A stretch of DNA of 64,000 nt, from contig NC_081143.1 of the NCBI RefSeq assembly GCF_958295425.1, forward strand, positions 12,156,094 through 12,220,093, in the 5' to 3' direction. Below are positions 30,601 through 57,666 of this stretch, piece after piece (the first letter of the stretch is position 1; the number at the start of each line of letters is the position of its first letter). Origin of the DNA: Solea solea. Its lineage: Eukaryota; Chordata; Actinopteri; Pleuronectiformes; Soleidae. The notes under the pieces were generated by a model. The model was given only the letters and a program-made list of their open reading frames with translations, was not told the DNA's origin and ran no database searches. Both the position numbers and the translations under genes were made by a program.

Positions 30601-31370
30601 TTCTCTGCTCTGCTTTTTTCCCGTCACTTCCGACAAAAGGTAAAAGTCCTCAAAAATTTGTTGACTCAGATTTGGAGGCTGAATTCACTCGTCCTGTTTC
30701 TGATAAAAGAATGTTACACACTCACTTATGGTATGGCAGGGCTATAACTAACCATTATTTTTATTATTATTTAATCTTATATTATGTATTTATGGAAAAA
30801 GTCATGTCATTCTGTGTTTCCCAAATTTTGAATTGACCTCAAACAAACCAAAGGTGTTCAGTTCACTGTCCTAGAGGAGCAAAGAAACCAGAGTATCTTA
30901 TAATTTTTTGATTTGAAGTTGGTTAAAGTGATAGTAATGTCCCTTCTAATCTCTAATGACTAAAGACCAGTGGCAGGATTGTGTCTGGGGGATTGAGTTT
31001 AAAACTAATTATAAAAAAAAATATATGTGTAAAATACTATCAACAAGTTAATTATCAACATTATGATAATTAATTATGAATGAATAAAAATGATAAGAAA
31101 TTCTATCTGCTAAATGTTCAGTAAGAGCAAATCCCCCTCACAGCTGCACTGTGTTTGTAAATAAACAATAAGCAAAATTGTCTTTTCAATGAAACATAAA
31201 TTAAAACATGTTGACAATAATGGTATTAATCTTATGTAATTAATGTAAAATGAAGATGCAAACATTCAGTAAGTTGCAGTTATTTATATTTTTGGAATAT
31301 TTTGATGCAAAACACTATCACATAGTTTCATAGTACTCTATTTTACATGTATAAAAATGACATGTGTAAT

Positions 31371-31390
31371 CCCCCCCCCCCCCCCCCCCC
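31371..31390. repeat. Poly-C run
   Basis: Twenty consecutive C bases; prone to assembly and length error. Confidence 0.9.
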
Positions 31391-32708
31391 TTCATTTACA
31401 GAAGCAGAACAGAGGTGAAAAGAACATGTTTCCTCTGAGCTTTAATCAAACCTCACGCTGGCTCCGAACACAAATGCAGAGGATACACAGCTGATACACA
31501 CAAGACAAAAAAAACACAGCAACTCCCTGCAGCAGAATGACTTGATCTTGTTGTGACCTCCAACGGATGACGCTGATTGGCTGCAGTCACTGCTCCACTG
31601 CAGCAAAGTGACTCAGCAGGTTTGATATTATTCGACCCAAGAGGGATTCTTCCCCTTAGCCGCTCCCTCTGCTCCATCAGCCAATGAATGTGGTTACAAA
31701 GCACCACTCCCACAGCCTGTGTGTGTGTGTGAGTGTGAAGCCTGTACAACAGACAGAGGCTGCTCCTGCCAGTGTTTACCATCCAATATGTAAGCGTGCA
31801 AAATGAAATGCATGTGACCAGGGATGAACTGTATTTGATATCAGTTTGGTAGTGGTCATAATGACCACAAAGCACTTCAATGTCTCATATATTCTAAATT
31901 AAAAAGCTGTAAAAATGTAAACAAAAGCAAAAATCATATTTATTTATTGTTAATGTGAGCAGAACACTTGTTACACAGTTTTGTTTAAAAAAAAATTTAA
32001 ATGGCTCAGCACAAATGTGATGAAGTGAAGAACTGAGATAATGTCTCATGTCTTTCTTGCCCTTCCATTGACACACTTAAGTATCCTCACCCATAAAAGA
32101 ATTAAACAAAAGGACATGTGGACTTTGAAAACACAGAGGTTTTAAACATTTAGTAAAAAAGCAAATTATTGGCTAAGATCCATGTGACTACAGGCCTGTA
32201 TGTGCTGTTCTACTGAAAATACAGCAGAGGGTATCAGGTCATTACTATACTGCTGAGTTTAAGAGAAAACGATTGATAAATGATTCACCACATCATTTTG
32301 AACACACATCTTCATTTATGTTCTTTTGTGAGTCCTCCAACTGATGTATGTGTGCTGTAACTATGAAACAGTTGTCCAGTATTTAGCCCTTCTGAGTCTA
32401 TTTCATGGATAAATACATTTTATTTTATGAAAAGAAAAGGATCCATTGTGTTCAGTAATATATCGAAACGTGACTGAAAGTTCTGAAGTTCATATGATTT
32501 GACCTCGCCTGACCCTTGACCTGGACACAGTTTGTGATTTCGACTCCTGCTGTAATTGAGTTTGACGCCCTGGCTTTAAACAATCTGAATTATATCAACA
32601 TTGGCAAACACTCAAAGATGTGATGTCACTATTGGACATGAGAGAGTGGTGTTGAGTCATCCCTAATTTTATTTCCTTCTAGTAACAATAGTCTGAGCTG
32701 AAACAGCA

Positions 32709-32746
32709 TCTCCTCCTCCTCCTCCTCCTCCTCCTCCTCCTCCTCT
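32709..32746. repeat. (CTC)n trinucleotide repeat
   Basis: Twelve or so TCC/CTC units. They give poly-Glu or poly-Gly frames on the minus strand that are not genes. Confidence 0.9.
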
Positions 32747-33116
32747 GTGCTGCAGTGCCACAAATCTGATCCTGCAAACACAGTCAGATGGAGGCCACGC
32801 CCCTCCTTCCTGTCCCCTCTGCACCATGCAGCCAGCACAGAAAGTACAGAACGGTGCACCATCAGGAACATTTTCAGAACTCATCCATCATTCAATTATA
32901 AGACAAAGGTCAACTGGTGTGTGTTTCTCAAGTAGACATTTCTAATGCTCCAAACTAAGATGTGCGTTAATGCTGTGAACCTCCAAATAAACATAAACTA
33001 CTGTATGATACCATGTGATTATGGTAAATAAATGTCAATTTCCATATGCATATAATGTATAAATACACATCCTGTGCAAATAATTTCATCTTAACCAGTA
33101 CAGTATCCTCTTTCAT

Positions 33117-33122
33117 TTTATT
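33117..33122 (-). promoter_or_regulatory. cnnm1: Candidate cnnm1 polyadenylation signal
   Basis: AATAAA on the minus strand, about 1 kb downstream of the cnnm1 stop. Unsupported by transcript data; other signals further on are possible. Confidence 0.25.
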
Positions 33123-33616
33123 CTGCACACTGGCTTTGACAGAAGATGTCTCTGACGTGAAAAAGGAATTGGGATTTCTAGAAAATCACTATTCCTGGGG
33201 CCCCATTTACATCAATAACATTGCTTCAAGCCTTCAAGTATTGCTCTCATACAAGAAAAACGCCATCATTCTCACAAGGATGCTATAGTTATGGCTTAAA
33301 AAGTTAAGTCTTATAAAGGTATCTTCTTTAAATCTTTACATTTGTATTTAATTGCCACCAGCAAAGAAAATATAAAGTGCAGAGGATAATCAACGACATA
33401 TCCTTCTTAAACTCTCTCATCTTTGCGCTGTGTGAAGAAGAGATGTTTTAAAACGAAAAAAGGCAGAAACATAAAGAAACAAAAGTTCAAAGACAAAGAA
33501 CTTCATCCAGCCTTTCTCCTGTTTGGAATTCTGCTGCTTTTCCATCTAACTCCTGCTTCCTCTCACTCACTCAGTGACTGATGTATACTGTATATCAGGT
33601 CTCTGACATATACTGT

Positions 33617-33805
33617 GAGGAGTTCAAGTATCTGGGGGTCTGGTGAAGAAAGTGGATGGACGGATGAAAGGAAGGAACAATGGAGGTCAGACAAGTGTAG
33701 GGGTAGGGGACAAGTGGGGGACATAAGGGTGAGGACAAGATGGAGGCAGATGATCCACTGTGGCGCCCCTCAAAGGGAGAAGCCAAAAGAAGAAGAAAAG
33801 GGGAG
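33617..33805 (+). mobile_element. LINE 3' fragment with internal deletion
   Basis: GAGTTCAAGTATCTGGGGGT (the EFKYLGV motif of non-LTR reverse transcriptases) jumps straight to a 3' end: RTRWRQMIHCGAPQREK in frame and the DNA GATCCACTGTGGCGCCCCTC then AAAGGGAGAAGCCAAAAGAA. That 3' end is widespread in fish LINEs. Most of the element is missing. Confidence 0.65.
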
Positions 33806-34139
33806 GCTTCCAAAAACCACTGGTAACATGATCCAGGTGCAGCTATCACTTTGGTTACAGAACAGCCTGTACAAGTACAAACTTTAAAACTCTCAAAAAA
33901 ACTTTTTTTTTTCTTCACATTTGCAGTCAATCGTTTATGTACAGGCATCAACACGAACATGTGACGATGACATTTTGATGCATATTGCCCAGGGTGCACC
34001 CCCTTGTCCTCCTGTGTGCAGAGGGAGTTCTCAGATAAAACTCTGAGAGCTGTAGTTCCTCGTTCACATTGTCTTTACAAACAGCATAAAGAACCATCAC
34101 GCGATGAAGAGTTGGAGTCTGTTTCATGCAAACACTCTG

Positions 34140-48863
<14,724 letters not shown>

Positions 48864-49030
48864 GATGCGGTGTGAGAAGCTCAGTCAGTCCGGGGGCCCC
48901 GGGTCACGTGGTGCTGCGTGGTTCCGGTCCATGTGGGAGGAGAAGGAGGGAGTTATTCTCCGTTACCGTCGGTGGTTGTGATCGGAACGGAGGGAGAAGC
49001 GCCCTCCACAGCGCAGTGACGTAACTTTCT
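48864..49030 (-). promoter_or_regulatory. cnnm1: cnnm1 CpG-rich 5' region and promoter
   Basis: GC-rich DNA continues about 160 bases upstream of the ATG and then falls off sharply. It carries a perfect E-box CACGTG at 48905-48910 and CG-rich motifs, no TATA box. The start site is probably here. Confidence 0.4.
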
Positions 49031-50100
49031 AATAATAGCCCCCAGCTAAGACGTGAGAATCAGTGCAGTTTACTCTGCTCCGTCATTTATTTGCAAACAC
49101 TTCATTTTCTGCACCACGTGGAATCCCTTTACAGTAAACTAACATGAATGAGCACACATTTCAAAAACAGTGGCACATTTGACTTGTGCAGAAACCACAT
49201 TAAAACCTTGGACGTGATGAAATAAAATGAATTAACACGAAAGTAAATGCAAACAGTTTTGATTTCAGTTGAAATTTAATTAATAAAACGGAATTACCAT
49301 TAGTTACAGATTAAAGGTTTGTTTGGAAACATAGATCAGAGATGACAGGGTCACGTAATCTGAAAAATATTCTGACAAAACAACAGATATTCATACTGTT
49401 TATAGTTTAACATTACTACATTCTGTAAGAAGCATTTACTAAAAAAGATTTTAATTGAACATTTAATAATGTTATTCAGATTAATTAAGGTATTAATGTA
49501 AACATTATTCAAGGGTTTAGAACACTTTAACACCAGTTAACACAATAAATGTTAACTGTTCACTAAAGTATCAAATAATTATAAGTTAACTAATAATTAA
49601 GCATATTTTACTCTTTACAATAAGAGTCACAGGGAGCATTGATAAAGGTAAAGTATGCTGTTGTCATGGTAACTGGAGCAATGTCACAAATGTGGTCATT
49701 TTGGGGCAGAGTACTGGCAGACAATAACTTAATATAAAGCATAATAGTTCACCATTTGTGTGACGCTGCCTGTTGTTAGTGTTTATTTAATTCTCAGTGA
49801 CTTTAATTCCCAGTGACAGTGTTTGGTGTTACAGTGTTAAGACTCATGTTGGTAAAAAGTTTTGACTTTTACATTGTCTAAAGTTTGGCAAAGGAAAAAC
49901 GTTTCCGTGTTTGTAAATGGTGAATGAAGTGTGAAGACAATGATTATCATCCTCTTTGGTCTTGATGTCCTGATCATCATTACCTAATAGTCTTTTCATT
50001 TAAATTTAGATTTACATTTAAAATAACAATCAAACCATAGCACGTGTGCATGTTTCAACACTTTCAGCACTCACAGCAGGAATATCACTGGTTCAATCCC
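49031..50100. other. Intergenic spacer, cnnm1 side
   Basis: AT-rich unique DNA; nothing recognised. Confidence 0.4.
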
Positions 50101-50111
50101 AGTGTTTGCCC

Positions 50112-50245
50112 CGTGTTGGACTGTTGGACTGGCGACCTGTCCAGGGTGTAACCCGCATTTCACCCTCAGTCTGCTGCGATTGGCTCCAGCTCCCCAATGA
50201 CCCTCATGTGGAGGATGAAGTGGTAGAGAAATGAATGAATGACCA
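50112..50245 (+). mobile_element. LINE 3' tail (L2-like), second copy
   Basis: TGGACTGGCGACCTGTCCAG, GGTGTAACCC, GATTGGCTCCAGCTCCCCA, ATGACCCTCATGTGGAGGAT, AAGTGGTAG, then GAAT units. Same family as 17785-17930. Confidence 0.65.
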
Positions 50246-50990
50246 TGTAATAAATCAACAACTCCAAACGCCAAACACATAAAAAAAGTGTGCTGTCCTG
50301 CTGCTGAAGCATATCTGCTTTCTCATACCTTAGTTGTAACAAGTGGTTATTAGAGCTACTATCACGTCAAAGCAGTCTGGCAATTCTCCTCCGACCTCTG
50401 ACATCAACAAGGCATTTTCTCCAGAGAGCTGCTGCACACAGGATATTTTCAATCTCTGTAATTAGTAGAGCTGGTTGTGAGTGGAAATCCCACAGTACTT
50501 TTTAAAATCCAATCCAATCCATCTTTATGTGTAAAGCCCTTTAAAACAACCACAGTGGAATAAAGTTCTGTACAGAATAACACAAAAGACATAATAAATA
50601 AAAGACATCAAATCTCACACAAGGCAATAAAATAAATTTAAAACTCAACTAGAATAAATGAAAAGACATGAGTATCAGCCATACACTATACCACAATAAA
50701 AACAGAATGCAATAACACCTCAAGAGATGAGGTGCAGGTGTGTGATGGTGTAGCAGCTCAGAGAGGTATAGAGCAGGGCAAGGGATTTTAAAACAAATAG
50801 AAAAAAGGATATGCCTTTTAAAATGAATCCTAAAATGTATGGACTCTGTCTCACAGATGTTGAGACGTGGATGGAGATACACTTCATAACTCTTAACAAA
50901 AAAAACCCTCAAATTATTATACATGTGGACAACCTGACCTCTTATCACAGAGCTCTGTTAATTCCAGTCTGTCACAAGGAATCTGGGTGT
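50246..50990. other. Intergenic spacer
   Basis: A CAATCCAATCCATC run at 50507-50522 begins an AATAAA-rich stretch that looks like repeat-derived DNA on the minus strand. No gene seen. Confidence 0.3.
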
Positions 50991-50999
50991 GATTATGAA

Positions 51000-51165
51000 A
51001 TTGGGCTCATAACCAAGGTTGCTGGTTCAATCCCAGGATGGACCAAGGGTTGGGGTGCCCCTGAGCAAGGCACCCAATCCCCCATTGCTCCCCTTGTGTG
51101 TGTTTACTACTGCTGTGTACTAAGGATGGGATAAATGCAGGATAAGACAAATTCACTATCACTAA
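51000..51165 (+). repeat. tRNA-like short interspersed repeat
   Basis: GGTTGCTGGTTCAATCCCAG, then GCCCCTGAGCAAGGCACCCA, TCCCCCATTGCTCCC and GATGGGATAAATGCAG. The same blocks recur at 62745-62880. Confidence 0.6.
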
Positions 51166-51218
51166 TTGGCGTGTGTGCAAAAAAATACAAATTCTAAATT
51201 GTATTCTAACTTGACAAG

Positions 51219-51360
51219 ATGAAGGCCGACCTTCCCTTGACAGACTTGGCGAGGGCAATTCACACCTTCATTACATCTCGACTGGACGACTGTAATTCTC
51301 TCTATGTTGGTCTCGATCAGTCGTCTCTCCAACACTTACAGGTCGTCCGAAAACCCTGCT
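51219..51360 (+). mobile_element. LINE reverse-transcriptase fragment, type 1
   Basis: Frame with KADLPLTDLARAIHTFITSR then LDDCNSLYVGLDQSSLQHLQ, the thumb region of L2/CR1-like elements (FI.SRLDYCNSLY.GL). A single short piece, separated from the next by simple AT-rich DNA. Confidence 0.65.
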
Positions 51361-51564
51361 GCTCTCCTTTTGACGGGGACAAATTCAAACACTTCAACAA
51401 AAATAATACAATCATTCATAAAATATATAAATGTATAATTCTGTCACCAAATAGCACATGGTTCATACTATATGTTTTTGTTTGTACTAGTCACACGTCT
51501 AGTACCAGTGTTTAAATTTTAAAATTAATATAATGGGATCCAACAGTAAACAAAACTGAAGGTC

Positions 51565-51945
51565 TAAAGCTGTGGTAATCCCAACCCTTCTGTACGGGTG
51601 TGAGACCTGCAGTCTACCAGGATGCCGAACCACCTCCACCTGAGCTGCCTGAGGAAACTGCTGAGGATCAAGTGGCAGGACAGAATACCTGACAATGAAG
51701 TCCTCAGCAGGTCCAACATGCCCAGCATCCCCACCCTGCTTGCAAAGGCACAGCTTAGATGGACTGGCCATGTGACCAGAATGCCCGCCACAAGATTTCC
51801 AAGACAAGTCTTCTTTGGTGAACTGAAATATGGCAAAAGTTTAACTCAAAAAAAGTGCTACAAGGACACTCTGAAGTCTTTCTTGAAGAGCTTTGATATT
51901 GACCTCAAACACCGGGAACGTCTAGCCCTGGACCGACCTACCTAG
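51565..51945 (+). mobile_element. LINE reverse-transcriptase C-terminus, type 2
   Basis: IPTLLYGCET, then LHLSCLRKLLRIKWQDRIPD, EVLSRSNMPSIPTLLAKAQL, RWTGHVTRMP and RQVFFGELKYGK. This is the C-terminal part of a different LINE family, with one frameshift between YGCET and the rest near 51620. Confidence 0.8.
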
Positions 51946-52988
51946 GGAAGAATAGTCCAGGGAGGTGCAGTCCTCAGTGAGAGCAGGATCATGGGTGTGG
52001 ATCTTTGAAGGAAGAGCTTTAAAAACTGGTGTGAAATGACTTTGTCTGTGTCTGATGTAGAGAAGTGAGTTCAGTGTTTTGGGAAACGTGAGGCTGAGAA
52101 TGTGCTTGCAGTTATGCAGATCTGGTGTGAGGTTTTTCTCCTCCAGTGTCAGGTTTCACTTACATGTCAGTGTTAGGAATCTTAAAAAACTGTATGCAAT
52201 GTCTCCACATGATGGCAGCAGTGTAAAGGCTATCAAAGGTTGTTAGAAGTTTCCTAATTCCTTTACTTTCTGATGGAAGTCATGTGCTCATTCACTGTTT
52301 TTTGTTTTATTCAATTGGTCATCTGTTTGTCCTTACTCTGGTGAACGGATGAGCAGATTGTGAATATGGTATAACATATTTGTATTATTATAATTTAAAT
52401 AGTATCAGAGTGGAAGATGGAAACCACAACATTTACATCCTATAGCTGTTAAATCAATCATGGCTGCATTTATATGTAATATATTTATTAAAACACATGG
52501 TCCCAGGTTTATATATATATATGTATACATATACATTATATTATATTATATTTAATAATAAGTTAGCTGATTTATGGCCTTGTGCAAAGGGAACTTGGTT
52601 TGTAACTGGAGGGTTCCCAGTTTAAATCCCCACATGGTAAGGGCTGGGGGGACAGGGGTTTGGGAATTAGGTAAATTGGACACTATAAATTGACCATAGA
52701 TGATGGTTGTTATATGTTATTATATGTGTCAATGTGATGGACTGGTGATCTGTCCAGGATATGCCCTATGTCAGCTGAGATTGGGGACAGTGCCCCCTGC
52801 AACCCTCATGCGAGGGATAATTCTAATTGACATATTGGACATAATCTGATCGAGAACTGGTAGCAAATCCTGGAAATATTTCAAATTTAGAGAGACATAA
52901 GTCTTTTTTTAATTAAAGTTAAACAGCCGTCATTCAGACTAAGACACATCTCTCTAGAAATTTCAGATTTGTTAATCTGATGTGTTTT
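51946..52988. other. Intergenic spacer with repeat debris
   Basis: A tRNA-like head (CTTGGTTTGTAACTGGAGGG at 52596) runs into an L2-like tail (52730-52820). No exon recognised. Confidence 0.4.
52730..52820 (+). mobile_element. LINE 3' tail (L2-like), third copy, decayed
   Basis: ATGTGATGGACTGGTGATCT, GTCCAGGATATGCCC, CAGCTGAGATTGGGGACAGT, CAACCCTCATGCGAGGGATA. Most diverged of the three copies. Confidence 0.55.
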
Positions 52989-53052
52989 CTTTCTTTCATT
53001 CTTTCTTTCTTTCTTTCTTTCTTTCTGTCTTTCTTTCTTTCTTTCTTTCTTT
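52989..53052. repeat. (CTTT)n microsatellite
   Basis: About 15 TTTC units with one CTGT interruption, about 400 bp upstream of the hoga1 start. Confidence 0.9.
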
Positions 53053-53099
53053 CCATGGACTTTATTTCCTGGACTCCTGACAGGTGTCAGAGAGTTTAC

Positions 53100-53451
53100 G
53101 TTAATTGTGAAACTTGCTTGTGGTTGATGGACCCTGCATGAGTCGGGGGGCGGAGCTGTGAGGAAAGCTCTTAGCTTCTTGTAGCATGGTGACTGACATC
53201 TGTTGCTCTGTGACTGTATGTCCTCACTGACTTGTTAGCATGGATGCTTGTTAGCGGGTGAGTTTCTGGCCTGTGCTTGCGTCACATGAACGCGCATTCA
53301 AGTGTAACGCACAGCGCGCGTGCGCTCCTGTCCTGACAAAAGTGCTGAGAAACTCGGGTCAATATTTACAGACGCGGGTCAGTCATTAACTGTGCTCGAC
53401 TGCAGCTGCACACACTCACAGAGCAGCAGCGGTCACTGTGTCCACCTCACC
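53100..53451 (+). promoter_or_regulatory. hoga1: hoga1 promoter and 5' UTR (inferred)
   Basis: A GC box (GGGGGGCGGAG at 53145-53155) is followed by GC-rich DNA with CGCGCG near 53312. A short upstream frame, ATG at 53286 to TGA at 53336 (16 codons), precedes the main start and is out of frame with it. Whether it is transcribed is not visible. Confidence 0.35.
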
Positions 53452-53656
53452 ATGCTCAGCGTACAGATGTGGAGACGCGCGAGGTCCCTGCTGAGCAGAG
53501 GCGCGTGGACACGAGTCCAGAGCGCCAGTACCGCAGCCAGACTGGACCTCAGCGGGATCTTCCCGCCTATCGCAACCCCGTTCACCGCCAGCGAGGACGT
53601 GGACTACCGCCGCCTGGAGGAGAACCTGCAGAAATATGCCAAGATACCGTTTAAAG
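53452..53656 (+). CDS. hoga1: hoga1 coding exon 1
   Basis: Presequence plus [20 protein letters not shown] to KIPFK; donor GTCAGA, phase 1. TPFT is the usual barrel-entry motif. Confidence 0.95.
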
Positions 53657-54261
53657 GTCAGAACTAAAGCTCAGGAGGCTCGAACACGAACCGAACCGCT
53701 GATGTGGGAGGTCAGATAAAGTTAGACTCAGGTGTCAGACAGTTTGCTTCAGGTGCACGTGAACGCGTGTCACATGTTGCGTCATATTTGTCACAGTCAC
53801 CTATTACAGACAAATTTCACACTCACTACACTGTAACTAAAACTGAGGCTGTAGGGACCTGACAGAGAGGTCCAAATTCAGCAGCGAGGAAAAAACGAAA
53901 AGTCAACTCTGGGCTGGTCGCCCCCTGGTGACCTTTTAATGGTACTGCTTTTGTATGTCTATGAACGTTTGTTGTGATAACACAAGTTTAATGTACAGTT
54001 ATATAGTTTTTATTGCATAATGAAGGCTGGCATGTGCACAGCGTGAGTCCAAGACAAATGTTCATATTGGCCCAACAAAAAAATAGTCCCCTAATTTCTT
54101 TCCTAACCACTTGTCTGTGGCAAGTGGTGCACTTGATGTGCAGGGATGTAGGATGAAGAGAATTTGGCATTACTTAACCTAGATGATGTAACTGAAGGAC
54201 GGTGGATGTGAAACTAAACACCTAAGCCTTTTATTTTCAGAAGTAAAACAGTGTATGTATA

Positions 54262-54316
<55 letters not shown>

Positions 54317-57300
54317 CTAGTAATTGCTTATACAGTTGCAAATATTCACAGTTAAAATGATAAAAACGTCACTAAGGTTGAACGTAGAATAAAAAAATGT
54401 TTGATGGTCAAACAAGTGACATGTTCACCCACATGTGGACAGCTGTTGCTGTGTTTAATTGTGGGATACATGATCGCCTTTCATTTCATAAAGGATGGCA
54501 GTCCGCAACTAGGGTACATAAGCCCACGCACATAAACTAGTAGATCAACAAAACCACTATAACCTACACTCTCACCATTCTAAAACAATTTAAAAAAAAA
54601 TAGTAAAGGTGGCAGGCTACCCTATAGGAGATAGGAAAGGAAGCAATGGAGCACCTTTCTTTAGCATTAAGAGAATTTAAGTACATGTTGTTATGGACCT
54701 TATTTGTTCTCAGGAACCTGATAAATTCTTCTAACAAAACCTTTTTCTTATTTTAATCCAGCGGAGTATTTAAAAAGGTTAATAATGTTAAGTTTATTGT
54801 TTTATTGCACTTCAGGGCAGACACAAAATCAGACCATTAATCTTTATTTAAAGGTACAATCAGCATTTACATGTTGCAGCTGAATATCCCTCACCTCACG
54901 CTTTCCTTCTAGGTTTGTTGAAAGTGAAATTATTCTGGTACTACAACACAACTTTCTATATACAATATTAATTTGCAGTAAACCTTGGAGGTCAAAAGAC
55001 AAGTTAAACTCTGAAAATGATTCATTAGTGGTATCTGAAGGTTGAAGTGAAAAGAACTGTTTTGGGTTGCAGGTCTGGTGGTGCAGGGCTCCAATGGCGA
55101 GTATCCGTACCTGACAGAGGAGGAGCGTGTGGAGGTGGTAAAGGCGGTCAGGAGCTCGCTGCAGCCACAGAAACTACTGATGGCTGGATCAGGCTGTGAA
55201 TGTAGGTCTCCCTGTGTGTGTGTGTGTGTGTGTGTCTGTGTGTTTTCAGTCTGCAATATAGATTTCTCAGTAGTACTTGATGCAACAAATGGGTAATATG
55301 TTGCCTAAAAGCAGTGGAGTTAAAATAACGTTTCAATTAAGAACGCTGTCAAAACAGTCGCTAAAATAGAATTTGTTATGTCAAAAGATCTCGTGAAACT
55401 CAGACATTACAGTACATTTTAAATGAATTCCATTTCTTAAATGTTTTAGAATAAAAGCCATCAAAGTGATAAAAAAAACTGCTGACAGGTTGAAGTAAAA
55501 TATGATCACATCAGTTGCAGCAGACTGAAATTTGATTTTAAGTGGCACGTGTGGAGTATAAAATACAGAGCTACAGAGAAATGCAGTGGACTTAAAATCA
55601 CTGATTTACCAGCAAACTCTCACCCATTGCTGCCAATGCAACACAAGGCAAAACTGATTTTACTTAACAAAAGGCTTGGCTAATAAAGAGTATGCACTAT
55701 TTTAAGGGTATGTTTACTGCTTTATCTTTTGGTTAAACAGCCTTTTCCAACTAGAAAATTAAGTTTGTATCACTTTGTAATTTGCACACTCTCCCACACC
55801 AAAGTCCATGGAGAAAGTCAGTGATTTTACATCCAAGCACACAGGAGATGTTGATCCACTGCTGACCTCAGTGACACAAAGTGACCACACGAGGCAGCAG
55901 TCGACCAGCACCACCATGCTATTTTTCACGATGGACTTTGTTGTGGGACAATGGAACCTCAGTTTAAAGACAGAAAAGGATGTTTAACACAGAGATAGGT
56001 GGACAACATATTCTTAAAGCTGTAGTGTGAAGTTGCCACGTGACTCTCTCTCTCAGCTATTCTCAGTACAGCTGTGTTTTTGTTCTCATGTCGCTCAGTG
56101 ACATTCTTGCACTGTGCACTGGAACTGATTCATTTAACATTAGTGCTGATGGACGTAAGGCGGAGTCACAACAGCTACGTACATAGCTCTATGCCCATAA
56201 ACTAAACATTTCAGAAGTGGATTTTACTTCTAAGGAAAACCTAGATGTTCAGCACATTGTCACTAAATGGTTTGTATTTACGTATATACTTTTCTAGTCT
56301 TGATGACCACTTAAAGCTGCTTTACACTGACACTCATTCACTGAAAAATTCACTATCACACATCTTTCACAGCTGTCAGGAGCAATGCGAGGTTAAGTGT
56401 GTTGCACACATAGAGAATAGCCGAGCTGGGAATCAAACAACCTTCCAGTTGTAAGGTAAACTCCCTCTACCACTGATCCCACAGTCACCCACAGAGGGTA
56501 AAGGTTCACTAGATGATCACAGAGACATTTGTCATGTAGCAGCAGTTCTTGGTCATTCCTCATGGGGGCGACAGAAGTCCAGCACTGGAAATGTAACATA
56601 TTGTAGAATTTTTTTAATACAAATTCCAGGTACAGATTTGTTTCTATGCTGCTGGTGGAGGAACCAAAACTAAGAACATTTCTCTCTTTATTTTCTGATT
56701 TTTACTTTATTTTTTTTATTATCTTCCAAGGTTATTTTTTTTCTTGTGCAGGAGAAAGAAAAGGCATAGAACGATGATGGTAAATATGAGGGTCGGCCTT
56801 GTGCAGTATATGAAGGTTTACATGTTTAAGGTGTGCATACATATCATTTGAAAAATAAAAAAAATATATTGAATTGAGTAAACAAACAGGAAACACATTT
56901 GAGGAATGAAACAAAAGTTATGTTTTCTGTGTGGTTTCACCCTCCAGCTTTTGAACTCTTGTCTTTGCTAAAAGGCTTGTGACAGACGAGTGTGTGTTTG
57001 TGAGTGTTGTTTCTCCACCTTTTGTCTGCTCAGCCACTAAAGCCACACTGCAGCTCACAGAGAAGATGGCTGCAGTCGGGGCCGATGTCGTCCTCGTGGT
57101 GACTCCCTGTTTCTATAAGGGCAAAATGGACAGCCAAGCACTCATCCAGCACTTTACCAAGGTAATGTCATCAAAGTCTCACTTTAAGCCTAAAACCTTG
57201 GATCCCTGCCACGGGGTCTGTGAAGCCATCAAAACAACACAAATCACAGTAAAAAGTCATATGTATACTAAGAATAGTCTCGGTAACTGATCGACTTTTT

Positions 57301-57635
57301 ATAATCAAGAGAATGAATACTCTTGCTCATACAAACACATATACAGAATGTATTACTATCTCTCAAATTGTATGATAATATTATTAGTAACATGTGAAGT
57401 AGTATTTTATTTAAAGAATCAGTGACTACTGCTCAGTTCACTTTATACACAAATGATTAACTTTGCTCCTTCAGAATTAAAATAACAGGATAGAAAATAA
57501 GGAATAAGATGAAAAGGGCACAATATTAGCAACAGACTATATATGCATGTATGTATGTATATATGTACATATATGTATATATGTACATATGTACATATAT
57601 ATGTACATATATGCGTGTGTATATATGTATGTTTT

Positions 57636-57666
<31 letters not shown>

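Larger units (their letters stand above)
30601..34139. other. Convergent got1-cnnm1 intergenic / 3' UTR region
   Basis: No exon recognised. The cnnm1 3' UTR must occupy the right part on the minus strand; an AATAAA on that strand lies at 33122-33117, about 1 kb past the stop. Contains a 20-base C run at 31371-31390, a CTC trinucleotide run, and a LINE tail at 33617-33805. Confidence 0.45.
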
